Source: Chelydra serpentina
Taxonomy: Eukaryota > Chordata > Testudines > Chelydridae
Length of the DNA stretch: 64,000 nucleotides
Direction of reading: 5' to 3'
Assembly (NCBI GenBank): GCA_037349315.1
Contig: JBAIAC010000023.1
Coordinates: 40,597,501 to 40,661,500 of the forward strand
Below the pieces are notes generated by a model. The model was not told where the DNA came from. It was given only the letters and a program-made list of their open reading frames with translations, and ran no database searches. The position numbers were made by a program, and so were the translations under genes. This document shows, piece by piece, positions 12,621-22,500 of this stretch; the stretch's first letter is position 1; the number at the start of each line of letters is the position of its first letter.

Positions 12621-12690
12621 TTTCAGGTGAGAATGAACAATGTTGCATCTGAAAAGTGCATGCAAGTTAGAAGGTAGCCTGTGGAGATAT
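12621..12690 (+). repeat. Intronic duplication, empty-site copy
   Basis: This stretch, containing GAGAATGAACAATGTTGCAT and then AAGTTAGAAGG, is repeated about 515 bp downstream as 13141-13187 continuing at 17631-17680. The downstream copy is split by the gypsy element; this one is not, so it shows the pre-insertion arrangement. Confidence 0.75.
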
Positions 12691-12858
12691 AAATCATGAC
12701 CATGTGTACCGAGGGAGTATTTCTTCCGCTGCAAGAGCTTCACATTATGAATATACCTTTGTGTAACAGAAGATTTAGGTTAAAATCAAACAGTTCTGAA
12801 AGTGCCTGGAAATATATAGAAGAATAAGATGAGCAGACTAATCTTCATAATTGAAGGG

Positions 12859-12881
12859 CGTGTGTGTGTGTGTGTGTGTGT
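12859..12881 (+). repeat. GT microsatellite
   Basis: Eleven or so GT units in an uninterrupted run. On the minus strand it gives the HTHTH tail of an otherwise unexplained open frame. Confidence 0.9.
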
Positions 12882-13165
12882 CCTGCTGCTGTTGACCTTT
12901 CCAGCTTCGTACTGGACATCAACATCCCCTTGAGTATGGTAATCTCTCCCAACTCAAGCAGCGGAGCCCTCCACTTGTTCCCCAGAATGATCAGCATTGC
13001 ACAGATAAGTCTGTCGAGATCAGTAGACAGCCACCTTTTCACAGTGTCTTTGCTTGTGATGATAGCCACAAAACCACCTATGATAGCTGCCAAGTTCTTG
13101 CTGGTGAGTGGCAGGAGATGTGGTGATATCTGGGAGTCAGTTTGCTTTCTGATGAGAATGAACAA
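12882..13165. other. Unexplained segment open on both strands
   Basis: About 280 bp with higher GC content than the surrounding intron and open frames on both strands. The minus-strand peptide includes LTSKNLAAIIGGFVAIITSK and ICAMLIILGNKWRAPLLELG, which look protein-like rather than random. I cannot assign a family. It could be a processed-pseudogene piece or an unknown element. Confidence 0.35.
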
Positions 13166-13187
13166 TCTTGCTTCTGAAAAGTACCTG

Positions 13188-13595
13188 TGTCACGGAGTAT
13201 AGGGGAGTCCGGCCCTGCACCCCTCTTCCCCGGATTCACTGGGAGTCTCAGCCAGCCAGTAGAACAGAAGGTTTATTAGAGATGCCAGGAACACAGTCCA
13301 ACCAGAGCTTGTCAGTACATCCAGGACCCCTCAGTCGGGTCCTTCCGGGGGGCAGGGAGCTTAGACCCCAGCCTGGGGCTCCCTGCATTTCGCCCCGCAG
13401 CTCCACCTGGGCCAGGGAGGCCAGACCCTGTCTGCCCCCCTTCCTTCCTCTCCCAAGCCCGCACACAAACTCCCAGCCAAAGGTGTCACCTCCCAACCCC
13501 CGTCCTGGCTCATGTTACAGCCTCAGGTAAAGTCTCACATTTCCAATGCAGCCTTTCCCTCAGGTCAGATCCATCTCGCTCTCTACTCCGTCACA
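13188..13595 (-). repeat. Gypsy LTR, left (3' LTR)
   Basis: 408 bp, TGTCAC to GTCACA. On the minus strand an AATAAA signal is present (complement of GGTTTATTAG near 13270). Directly next to it at 13596-13608 is the polypurine tract (minus strand AAGGGGGGAGAGA). Confidence 0.93.
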
Positions 13596-13608
13596 TCTCT
13601 CCCCCCTT
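13596..13608 (-). other. Polypurine tract of gypsy element
   Basis: The minus strand reads AAGGGGGGAGAGA immediately before the 3' LTR, the usual site of plus-strand DNA priming in LTR elements. Confidence 0.8.
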
Positions 13609-13637
13609 CGAGACCGAACTGAGCGGGGTCACTTTAG

Positions 13638-16600
13638 CTAGTGACCTGGGGAAGTTCGAACCCGGTCACACCAGGCCGTTACAGTTCGACGAGCTCCCTT
13701 AGGTCGGGTGGGCTGGATGGCACCCGCAGGCCGCATGTGGGAAGGTTTATGCGGCCCGTGCCCTTTTCCCATCCCAAAATCCCTGGGGTTCAAGCTGAGA
13801 TCAGGTCTTTTCCCAGCGCTCCAGTCTGGAGGGCTGTAGTTCGGGCTCTCTTGGTTAAGAGCCTCCCTCTTGATCTGGTCCCCTCTCTGACCACGTGTCT
13901 CTGTCACCAGCCGCTCGGCATCGGCCCCTTTTCCTGGATGCGGCCACGTTGGGGCGAAGTGGTGAATATACACTGTAAAGCGCCACCCAAATAGATCTGG
14001 CTGCTGCTTCTTAAGGGCCTGCCCCATGGCCAGGCATTCCCTCTCTATGGCCAGACCGTTTTGCCTCCAGGGCAGCAGCTCCTTGCTCAGATACCCGATG
14101 GGGCGTCTCCCCCGCTTCGCATAGGCCTGCATCAGCACCGCGCCCAGCCCTGTGTCTGAGGCTTCGGTGAACACTGTACAGGGCTTGGCCCGGTCTGGGT
14201 TTACTCGATCTATAGGGCCCTGGATTAGAGCCTCCTTCAGCGCACAGAGAGCCCTCTGGCCCTGCTCGGTCCAGACTGCCTCGTCTGGCTTCCTCTTCTT
14301 ACCTAGCTCTGTGGTGGGGGCAGCTAGGGAGCTAAAGGGGGGTACAAACCTCTGGTGGGACCCCACCATCCCGCTAAAGGCCTGGCCCTGTTTCTTGGTC
14401 TGGGGAACAGGCCAATCTCTGATCGCCTCCGCCTTGGCCAGCCCTGGGCTGTTGAATGACTGGTTCACCTCTAAAGCCAGCCTGTCCTTGGCCTCTCTCT
14501 CCAGGTTCTGGGCTCTTTTCCCAGTTACTCTGAATGGGGGACACCTGATGGAAGGATGGGCTCCCATCTCAGGGGAGAGATCCATCAGGGGGTCTTCCCC
14601 ATTCTCCTCCCAATTGTCCCTTACCGGTTCTAGGGGTCCCCTTACTCTCCTCCCATACCACAGCTTGAAAGGGAAGCCCCCTGGTGATTCCTGGGGCACT
14701 TCCTTGTGCCATCGGTGGGGCAGGTACTTGTCCCAGTCCTGTGGATGCTGATTGATGCAAGTCTTCAGCATCAGCCTCATGGTCCCCTGAACTCTCTCCA
14801 CCAGCCCATTGCACTGGGGATGATATGCTGAGGCCCAACTGTGCCGGACCCCACATTTCTCCCACAAGCACCGGAGCAGGGCCGACATGAAGTTGGACCC
14901 TTGGTCTGTCAGGACTTCCTTGGGGAACCCCACTCGGCTGAAAATGGTCAGCAGCGCATCCGCCACGGTGTCTGCTTCAATGGAGGATAAGGGCACCGCC
15001 TCGGGGTAGCGGGTGGCAAAATCTACCACCACCCGAATGTACTTCTTCCCCGACTGGGTTGCCCTGCTGGGGGGGCCCACCCCATTCATAGCCACCTTCT
15101 GGAAAGGTTCCTCCCTGAGGGGCAGGGACCTCCAGGGATCTTCTCCCTTACCCTGGACCAGGTATAATAGCCGGTGATGATACTTCGGGTGCCCCACCGG
15201 CTGCCTCCTGATTCCCCGCAGTTCTACTTCCCCTTGGGAAGCCCATTCCCGGCACAGGAATCCCTTCTCCCACAGGGATCTGTCTCTGCAGTCTTCCCCA
15301 AGGGGGTTTGCAACGCTGTGGCCAGCAAGTTCCCTTAGCTTCTCCAAAGCGGGATCCCTCTGCAGCTCACTGGCCAGGCCTGGGGTCACGGCCCCACTGA
15401 GCCCTGTCCCTGGTGGCTCCCTCCCTGCCGTGGAATCACTTCCCGGCAGCACCTCTGGACCAGGCAAGCCTGGTTGGCAGCCGTCCTGCCCTGCCTGTGT
15501 GTTCCCCCACTCAGCTGGGGTCTCTGCTCCCCCCGGGCTCAGCGCTGCCCTGGCTGTCCCTGTGGGGCCAGGCAGCGAGCTCGCTGCTTTGGTAACAGCA
15601 TCAGAGCCAGCGTGAGCCACCTCTCCAGTGTGCAGGGGGGTGGGGAGCATCTCTCTGACCCACCCCGCCCTAGGGGTCTGGTTACAGGCAGGCAGGTAAC
15701 CGGGGCCTGGCAGCTCCTCCCCCCTGCCAGCCAGGTCATTTGCATTTTCACTGACCATTTCCCTCTTAGCCAATTGGTTTCCTGAGTTCAAATTCAAATC
15801 CTCGGCCGTTACAGGGCCTGGATCCTGTCCCAAAGATACACAGTCACCCCCCAACAGCACCTCACCGCTGATATCCTGGAGACCCCCAACCACCAGCCAG
15901 CCCGACCCCTCCTGGGTCTGCACAGGGATCTGGGCCATAGGCAGGGCGAATGGGTCCGTCCCTGGGACCCTCACCCAGGTCACACAGCCCCCCAGCAGCT
16001 GGTGGGGGTGCACCACCCGGGGCCTGACCACAATTCTCTCTGTCCCGGGGTCTTGCCACCCCCCGAATGTCTCTCCATTGACCATCAGCTTCCGCTTCCA
16101 CTGGGGGTCCATAGGGCTTGAGTCCAGGGCCAGGAGTGGAAATCCGTCCACCATCCCACCCTTCTGGCTGGTGGAGTTTATGGCCTTGGGACCCAGCAAG
16201 GGGGTTAGATCCCGGGGCTTTTCCGCAGGGTCTCCCTGGTTCCAATCACCAGCCTGCTCCAAGGCAGTGAGGTGGGCCTCCACATCCCCACCCTCCTTAA
16301 CCAGGGGCAGCAATTTAGGATCGAGGTTCCCTGCGGAGCTGGCACCCCGGGATCTGTCCCCACTTACCCCTGGCCAGTCCCCCATGCCTCTCAGTTCCAC
16401 CACCGCAAGTTCATGCTGCTGCTTCTTCTGTAGGTCTTTCTCGGGCTCTTGCTGTCTCTCACCGTCCTCTTGCTCTCTCGGACTCAGCTCCAGTCCCATC
16501 CGTCTCCGATCCCCTGCTGGGGAACCCGATCGTGAAGACCCCCGTCTGGTTGGGGACCAGACTCTTGGGGATGCCAGGCTATCACTCCAGCTGCTCCCAG

Positions 16601-16763
16601 ATCCTGCTGTAGCCCCATTGGGGTCAGAAATCTGCTCCCTGGAATGGTCATCTTCCTCCAGCCGCGTGATTAACTGGGCTTTAGTGAGCTTTCCAATGGG
16701 TATCCCTCTCTTTTTGCACAGGGTTACAATGCTCTTCTTAAGGAGAAGGCGATACGCCATCAC
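13638..16763 (-). CDS. Gypsy element polyprotein, rearranged and catalytically defective
   Basis: A 1041-codon open frame. Residues 1-40 are a basic Gag-like start (LLKKSIVTLCKKRG). Around residues 225-340 there is a region resembling the protease neighbourhood of turtle gypsy elements. Residues about 555-720 are an integrase core: second acidic residue in LTDQGSNF (D620), glutamate in NGLVERVQG (E656, 35 residues apart), but the first acidic position is asparagine in AMNGVGP (N560). Residues about 785-930 are the RT connection and RNase H, with TEASDTGLGAVL in place of the usual TDAS, so the first RNase H aspartate is glutamate (E867). The YxDD palm is absent. The last 100 residues are proline- and arginine-rich and match nothing I know. 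This is consistent with a non-autonomous derivative rather than a working enzyme set. Confidence 0.8.
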   Translation of the reverse strand: MMAYRLLLKKSIVTLCKKRGIPIGKLTKAQLITRLEEDDHSREQISDPNGATAGSGSSWSDSLASPRVWSPTRRGSSRSGSPAGDRRRMGLELSPREQEDGERQQEPEKDLQKKQQHELAVVELRGMGDWPGVSGDRSRGASSAGNLDPKLLPLVKEGGDVEAHLTALEQAGDWNQGDPAEKPRDLTPLLGPKAINSTSQKGGMVDGFPLLALDSSPMDPQWKRKLMVNGETFGGWQDPGTERIVVRPRVVHPHQLLGGCVTWVRVPGTDPFALPMAQIPVQTQEGSGWLVVGGLQDISGEVLLGGDCVSLGQDPGPVTAEDLNLNSGNQLAKREMVSENANDLAGRGEELPGPGYLPACNQTPRAGWVREMLPTPLHTGEVAHAGSDAVTKAASSLPGPTGTARAALSPGGAETPAEWGNTQAGQDGCQPGLPGPEVLPGSDSTAGREPPGTGLSGAVTPGLASELQRDPALEKLRELAGHSVANPLGEDCRDRSLWEKGFLCREWASQGEVELRGIRRQPVGHPKYHHRLLYLVQGKGEDPWRSLPLREEPFQKVAMNGVGPPSRATQSGKKYIRVVVDFATRYPEAVPLSSIEADTVADALLTIFSRVGFPKEVLTDQGSNFMSALLRCLWEKCGVRHSWASAYHPQCNGLVERVQGTMRLMLKTCINQHPQDWDKYLPHRWHKEVPQESPGGFPFKLWYGRRVRGPLEPVRDNWEENGEDPLMDLSPEMGAHPSIRCPPFRVTGKRAQNLEREAKDRLALEVNQSFNSPGLAKAEAIRDWPVPQTKKQGQAFSGMVGSHQRFVPPFSSLAAPTTELGKKRKPDEAVWTEQGQRALCALKEALIQGPIDRVNPDRAKPCTVFTEASDTGLGAVLMQAYAKRGRRPIGYLSKELLPWRQNGLAIERECLAMGQALKKQQPDLFGWRFTVYIHHFAPTWPHPGKGADAERLVTETRGQRGDQIKREALNQESPNYSPPDWSAGKRPDLSLNPRDFGMGKGHGPHKPSHMRPAGAIQPTRPKGARRTVTAWCDRVRTSPGH

Positions 16764-17202
16764 TTCACTGCTCCCAAGTTTGCTGTGGACTCGCAGGCCT
16801 GTGTGCTCTTAGCTCCCCACGGTTTCCAGGAAGAACCCCAAGTGTGCCAGCCCTTCTCCAGGTCACCGCCTCTTTGCCAGGGTCGAGCTGCAGCTCCTGC
16901 ACCCTTGGGTCCACTCACGGCACCCCCAGGGGAACCCTGTCCCTGCAAAATTCCTTCTCTCTCCCAGGGCCAAGCCGCAGGCTCCTCCGCCCCGGGACTG
17001 CTCACTGCAGCCCCCAGGGGGACCCCCTCATTGCACAGTCCTTCTCGCTGGTCACACACTCCCAGGGGTTAAGCGTAGCTCCTCCGCTCCCTGAAACCGC
17101 TCTTCCGTGAGCCTTCAGCACGCCTGGTCCTCGTTAGCACCCCTTCGTTCTACTGCTCCCCAGTTACTTACTGCAGGAAGCGCCGTTCACGGGGTGCAGA
17201 AC

Positions 17203-17222
17203 GTCCCGCCGCTGCCACCAGT
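17203..17222 (-). other. Primer-binding site of gypsy element
   Basis: Immediately inside the 5' LTR the minus strand reads TGGTGGCAGCGGCGGGAC after a short AC spacer. This is complementary to the 3' end of a tRNA ending CGCTGCCACCA, which I recall for tRNA-Leu(AAG). The tRNA assignment is from memory. Confidence 0.7.
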
Positions 17223-17630
17223 TGTCACGGAGTATAGGGGAGTCCGGCCCTGCACCCCTCTTCCCCGGATTCACTGGGAGTCTCAGCCAGCCAGTAGAAC
17301 AGAAGGTTTATTAGAGATGCCAGGAACACAGTCCAACCAGAGCTTGTCAGTACATCCAGGACCCCTCAGTCGGGTCCTTCCGGGGGGCAGGGAGCTTAGA
17401 CCCCAGCCTGGGGCTCCCTGCATTTCGCCCCGCAGCTCCACCTGGGCCAGGGAGGCCAGACCCTGTCTGCCCCCCTTCCTTCCTCTCCCAAGCCCGCACA
17501 CAAACTCCCAGCCAAAGGTGTCACCTCCCAACCCCCGTCCTGGCTCATGTTACAGCCTCAGGTAAAGTCTCACATTTCCAATGCAGCCTTTCCCTCAGGT
17601 CAGATCCATCTCGCTCTCTACTCCGTCACA
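17223..17630 (-). repeat. Gypsy LTR, right (5' LTR)
   Basis: 408 bp and indistinguishable by eye from the left LTR. It abuts the target duplication ACCTG and lies 75 bp before exon 9 of P450 copy A. Confidence 0.93.
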
Positions 17631-17705
17631 ACCTGCAAGTTGGAAGATGGCCTGTGGAAACAGAAATCCTTGGGTACTTACTGTCCTTCCCCTTCTCTTC
17701 TTCAG

Positions 17706-17884
17706 GGCCCCGTGTGTGTTTGGGGGAGCAGCTGGCAAGGATTGAGCTTTTCATCTTCTTCACCAACCTGCTGAGGGCATTCATGTTCACCCTCCCAAAG
17801 GGAGTGAAGGAAATCAGCACAAAGCTTGTTTTGGGGAGCACGATGCAGCCCCAGCCATATAAGCTCTGTGTTGTTCCTCGTTAG
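17706..17884 (+). pseudogene. Copy A exon 9 (haem cysteine, stop)
   Basis: 179 bp including the TAG stop. It starts with GPRVCLGEQLARIELFIFF, which holds the haem-ligand cysteine, and ends YKLCVVPR. It lies 70 bp beyond the right end of the gypsy element, whose insertion left the acceptor intact. The 3' flank (for example TGTTAGACC near 18004) is similar to that of copy B, supporting tandem duplication. Confidence 0.9.
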
Positions 17885-18563
17885 GCTGCAGTGCATCACA
17901 GATCAGGAGAAGAATCTTTCATCAAGATTGCTTGACCCCATAACTTTTCTCCTTGCATCTCTTATTCTTATTCTGGTGTCAGGGTCACACATTATCGCAA
18001 GCTGTTAGACCCTGGGAAATGCAACTGAACAGTGCAACTGTTTCATCATTGTCTTGTGCTCAGAAAGTCTTTGTAAATTTCTTCCAGATGTGCTACAAAT
18101 TAAAAAATTACAGCAAAGAAATTTAGCATCTGACTTTACTTCTCACTGACCTGAAAACTGACTAGTGGGAGGAAGAATTTAAAGAGGTAGATGCCGTCAT
18201 TTATTATAATATTGAGGTGACAGGGTTTTAATATAATACATCCTGGAATTCATGTATATGAACTGTGAATTTAGGTGCTGAATCTGTAAAGATCTATGTA
18301 CTACTACTGTAAATCTGTAGCAACTGAGTGTTTCTTTGCATAAAGATCTACTATGCTTTAATCTGAAATGTGTTAAACAGTAGAAGCAGAGGAGGGGAAG
18401 GGCAGTGGCAACAAGGGAGGGACAGAGGGAGGAAAATGCTCAGAGGTTGTATGGAATTAGATCTCTGCAGGAAGAACTGGTAGAGCAACAGAGAGGTTCA
18501 GTCTTCACAGCTTCAATAGATTTGTTTAGATACAGACAACAAGGTGGTTAAAAAAGCAGCGAA

Positions 18564-18732
18564 ATGCTGACAATAAGTCAGGTTCTCAGAGCCTTGATTG
18601 TCTCTCTTCTGATTGTGAAGTTTCTGACGTTGCGACAGGCAAGTAGACCACTTCCTCCTGGACCAATTCCCTTCCCAGTTGTTGGAAACTGGGTGCAGAT
18701 GAATTCAGTTTCATCGTGATCTCCTCCTGAAG
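18564..18732 (+). pseudogene. Orphan CYP2 exon 1, copy C
   Basis: Starting at ATG 18564, the sequence encodes a hydrophobic signal anchor (ALIVSLLIVKFLTLRQ) and then the proline hinge PLPPGPIPFPVVGNW, the hallmark of microsomal CYP2 N termini. Near the 3' end a 2-bp loss against the 171-bp exon 1 of copy B shifts the frame. The tail HRDLLLK is readable only in another frame, and the splice donor is CT instead of GT after AAG. No exons 2-9 follow, so this is the remnant of another gene copy or an abandoned first exon. Confidence 0.85.
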
Positions 18733-18825
18733 CTATTCATTTTTAGACACTCTGGTTGGCTGATGGTCTAATGGCCTAATTGAGGAAATAAGTGAAATGT
18801 ATTGATAGCAGAAAGTAGTTTTACT

Positions 18826-19580
18826 CCTCACCGGGGAGGAGTACAGAAATAGATTTTAAGAGCCCTTTAAGTCGACAAAACAGGCTTGGTTGTATGGATG
18901 GGTGCAGGGTTAAATCGATGACACTGCTAAATTCGACCTAAACTCGTAGACCAGGGCAAAGACACTAAATGACTAGATTTGTGAGGGTATAAGGCAGAGA
19001 TGGCTCACCATTAGTGCCTGGAGTGGAGGAGCATCTATAGTGTGATGCCAACACTACAGGGCTGTGCAGGGGGCTGGTTCCAGTAGGAATGGGAAGGATT
19101 TTGAACCACAGAAGGGTTTTTGGAACAGATTTTTGAATTAGTACTGTGGGGAAAATGGGTAGGAAGGGTGTGTGTGGGGGTGGGGGGAGGGAGGGTTCTC
19201 AGCTTGGAAGATGGAAGTTTTGGAGCTAAATCAGGGATTTTTTTTTTTCCTGAGGCAGGAGTCCAGGGCTCACAGCAACAGAAAATTTATTCTGTTGGAA
19301 AGACTGAAGAGGGAGAGACCACTGAAGGATACAGCCCTCGTGTCTGAAGTACGATAGAGCCGGAATAACAGTGAATAAAGCCGAGCGCCGAGTTCCTTTG
19401 CTGCCCGTGCTCAGAAGGTTCCGGAGAGGGCTGGGCAGCGGCAGTTGGAAGGGAACATGGGGGAAGGGAACTCATGCCCAACGGCCAGTGCCTCCAAGGG
19501 CTGAACATTCTCCGAGCTATGGCAGTTCTGGCTGTAGAGGGCGAGGGCGCTGGGAGCCAGGCGGGAGGATTGGGCAGTTT
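18826..19580 (+). repeat. Duplicated block, unoccupied copy
   Basis: About 750 bp that recurs at 48926-49983. It starts with a Harbinger-type terminus (ending GTAGACCAGGGC) and continues through CTAAATGACTAGATTTGTGA and a segment with GAATAAAGCCGAGCGC. At 18970 it lacks the miniature element present at 49084-49379, and at 19578 it lacks the DIRS element present at 49987. It could be a segmental duplication that followed the P450 copies or one composite repeat family. Confidence 0.8.
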
Positions 19581-22500
19581 TGAGCTGCTGTGGGGAAGTT
19601 CTGAGGAATAGTGGGGTTTCTCCAAAGGAAGCTTCTGACCAAGAGGGGATTGGGTTAGAGAGAGAGAGAGAGAGAGATTCGAAGCATCTTTGGAGGCATT
19701 TCTTAGCCAGTAGGGAGCCAGGCTGGGTTGTCAGAGATGAGTGAGGGTGAATGGAGAGAACTGTGTTGCACATTGCATGTGCAAATAAGGAAAGGTAGGC
19801 CCTCGGCCCTTTTGAAAAGTACAGGTAAGCCTCATTTCCTGCCTTCATATTGCCCCCCAAATACAACAGAGTCTCTGTTAGCTGTTATCCTGTTTTGCTC
19901 AATTGAATTGAGATCACGAGTTAATGCAGTTCACATTGCGAAATTAGACTAATCTGGACACGAGATGAATTATTTGGGTTCTTATGGTACAAACCCAGTA
20001 AGTTTATTCAGTTTAAGTCAGTTCAATGCAGTTCAGTCACAGTTCACAGATTAATAGTGAGGGGCTGAGATGTTAAAATTCTGTGGCAGGTTCAGAGGAT
20101 GTACCATGAGACTGAAATGCTACTAGACAATTAGCGGCAGTGATCTGCCTTTACGAGTAAATGTGCATCCTGGGTAGTGGGGCTCAGTTGAGTTCAGCTG
20201 AGTTTGCATCCAGTATCACCAATGAAATACTGGACTTTGTGTTACGCGGTGTCCCTCAGATCTGAATTCTGGATGTGGAACAGGCACAAGAAAAGAGCGT
20301 GTTGTGAATGCTAACCTTTGTCAAGTTACCCACTGTACTTGGTGGGTAAACTTTATAAGTAGTTAAAGTTCACAATGTACCACCAAGTTATCACATTAAT
20401 TATTGACAAGTTTTTAGCTTGTGCCCCTCTCTCCTATGCTCAGCTACATGATTTCCACTGGCAAAGTCTTCGCTTTGTGATTCCAAAAAGTAGTTCCATA
20501 TCGAGTGCCCAGAAGAAGCCTAAAAATGGAAAGCTTTAAAGGAAAAAAATAAAAAATGCAGAGAAGCAAAGTGAAATATCTGAGGCAACAAATTCAGCTC
20601 AGAGATCCTGGGAAAACAGAGCTCTCTAACTTTAAAATAAAATATTCTCTCACACTGGGTCTTTCATTCAATAGACTAGATCATCAGCTGATATAGATCA
20701 ATACAGTTCCATTGACATCATAAGGATAAGGTGGTGCAGTATTCCACCTTAAACTTCTCTTCGAGGATATGTGAGATTTCCATTTGAATCAGTTCATTTA
20801 CCCACCTTTCTTTCTGTCTTTCTTTCTTTTTACAAAGTCCATTCTTCTAGGGAAGCTGGGTTATATATATTGGTGATCATATGAGTCCTTAGTTACTGCC
20901 TAGGTAGAACCAAAACCCTTCTTTAAGTCACCCCAGATGTATTTTGCCCAATGGGGGACATCTCTTGTGGCCTGATCTAATGGTTAAATATTTATTCCTT
21001 TGATTATTTATAATTCCCAATTTACACTCTGAAATTTGGTAGATTCTTGTTCCAAGTTCAGGCCCAGTGTTACCGGAATTGCTGTTGTGTTGGGAGCCCT
21101 GAGAGGCCCCAGCAATGACAACAACACTCACATTCAGGGAATACCTTTTGTAATTGCAAAAATTTTATTATCACTATGATTAGTCCTATAGGTAAAACAA
21201 TCCAGATAACTAAGGTGAACTAATACAAGCCAGTAACAATGTCTTGCACCATTACATATGTATAATCACTTTATTATTGGGGAGGAATCAAAAGGTTGAG
21301 ACAGATCCTAGTCTGACTCTGGCTTACTGGTGGAGAATGTCAATGGCCTAACCAATGGCCAGATGTTCTCTAGGCCTTGATGGCCATCCTGCATATGCAT
21401 GAGTGACTCTTCCCTCTTTTACTCATAATTTAACTTCCTCACCCTCATAATATTTGGGTGCCCTTATCCCATTGGTAAGTATAGTAACTCATTCAAACTC
21501 ATTAACATTCACATCAACATTACTATAGCTACCTGCAATTCAACATCTGCTGATGTTTTCTTCCAAAAATACCCTCAATCTGATACCAACTGCCTTCTTT
21601 AGTCTTTCAGCACTTGTGATTATGACAAAACAGGCAAAACAAAGTCTTATGCCATTTTATGATTTAAGGTCACTATTAGTTTACTTACTTCTGCTAACTT
21701 AATTAAACAACTTCTGCTAAGGCTCTGAGGCCTTGCTCTTAGCCTAATTCTTAGTCTAGGCCAATAGGTTTCTTGCATTTCTACATTATTATTTGTATCT
21801 TTACAGTCTAGCCAAACCTGCTATGAACTAGCACTTCTTTCTCTTCCTGTTGCATCAGGGTTTGTTACAGCAGATCCAGAGCAGCGTCTGCTGCATGTCT
21901 CAGAAATGTTCTGGTCTTAGCTAAAGCTGGACTGTGGAGTTCCATCCCTGAACTGTTTTCTAGACCTAGTTTCTAGGTCTGATGCCGTATCTGGAAGAGC
22001 CAAACTATACTGTCTCCAGCTAGGGATGCCTCAGATTCTGCTGGGGGTTGTTTATGCTACGTTTCGTGGCATACAAATAAATTAGATTAAAAATATGAAA
22101 TGTTCTTGCCGGAAGGTGACAACGTAACACTACTCTTAGAATTCTTAGAATACAAAGAACCTGGCTCGGATGACTTAGTTGGGGATTGGTCATGCTTTGA
22201 GCAGGGGGTTGGACTAGATGACCTCCTGAGGTCCCTTCCAACCCTGATATTCTATGAACCCCAAAGCAGAAAGGCTCAACTCACTCCACCTTACTCAAGC
22301 CCGGCCCCATGCTTTCTGGTCACATGCTTTCTGCAGAGCCAGTTGGCCAGGAACCCTCTCAAAATGATAGCTTGCAATGCCAAACAGTCTTCAATACATT
22401 CAGCATTAGAGGGGATCCACACTGACAGTACTAGAAGAAGGAGGATGAAAAATGGTTCTCAAGATCTTTCTGTGAATCCCCACCCCTTTTCTTCTTCCCC

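Larger units (their letters stand above)
13188..17630 (-). mobile_element. Ty3/gypsy LTR retrotransposon, recent, non-autonomous
   Basis: A 4443-bp element in intron 8 of copy A, oriented minus. Two 408-bp LTRs (13188-13595 and 17223-17630) begin TGTCACGGAG and end CTCCGTCACA on the plus strand, and I see no difference between them. The 5-bp duplication ACCTG flanks the element at 13183-13187 and 17631-17635. A primer-binding site and polypurine tract lie at the expected inner edges. The single long frame has Gag-like, protease-region, integrase and RNase H parts, but no reverse-transcriptase catalytic core, and the integrase lies upstream of RNase H, the reverse of the usual gypsy order. The identical LTRs imply a recent move, presumably with enzymes supplied by an autonomous relative. 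Confidence 0.93.
1729..17884 (+). pseudogene. Cytochrome P450 family 2 (CYP2J-like), copy A, exons 3-9, disabled
   Basis: This is a microsomal haem monooxygenase gene of the CYP2 family. Seven exons are visible: 1729-1878, 3235-3395, 5309-5485, 7999-8140, 10124-10311, 11853-11994 and 17706-17884. Their lengths (150, 161, 177, 142, 188, 142 and 179 bp) are canonical for CYP2 exons 3 to 9, and every junction is AG/GT. Domain landmarks are AGTETT of the I helix (exon 6), HEIQR as the ExxR motif (exon 7), and the haem loop FSTGPRVCLG split across exons 8 and 9. The in-frame TAG at 1764-1766 in exon 3, in the helix C segment, would end translation early. The exon is otherwise open, so the lesion looks recent, or could be a polymorphism or sequencing error. 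Intron 8 carries a 4.4-kb gypsy element. CYP2J is my best family assignment from recalled motifs; another CYP2 subfamily is possible. Confidence 0.85.

Noticed and set aside
12850..12885. CRISPR or satellite array
   Set aside because: It is a plain GT dinucleotide run; no spaced direct repeats anywhere in the window, and the genome is eukaryotic.
13641..17110. Plus-strand open frames over the gypsy element, for example 16078-16812
   Set aside because: They are shadows of the minus-strand retroelement frame in GC-rich sequence and have no family resemblance.
20930..22010. Minus-strand LTR
   Set aside because: A poly-A-like signal is present, but I could not define TG/CA ends, a flanking duplication or a primer site.
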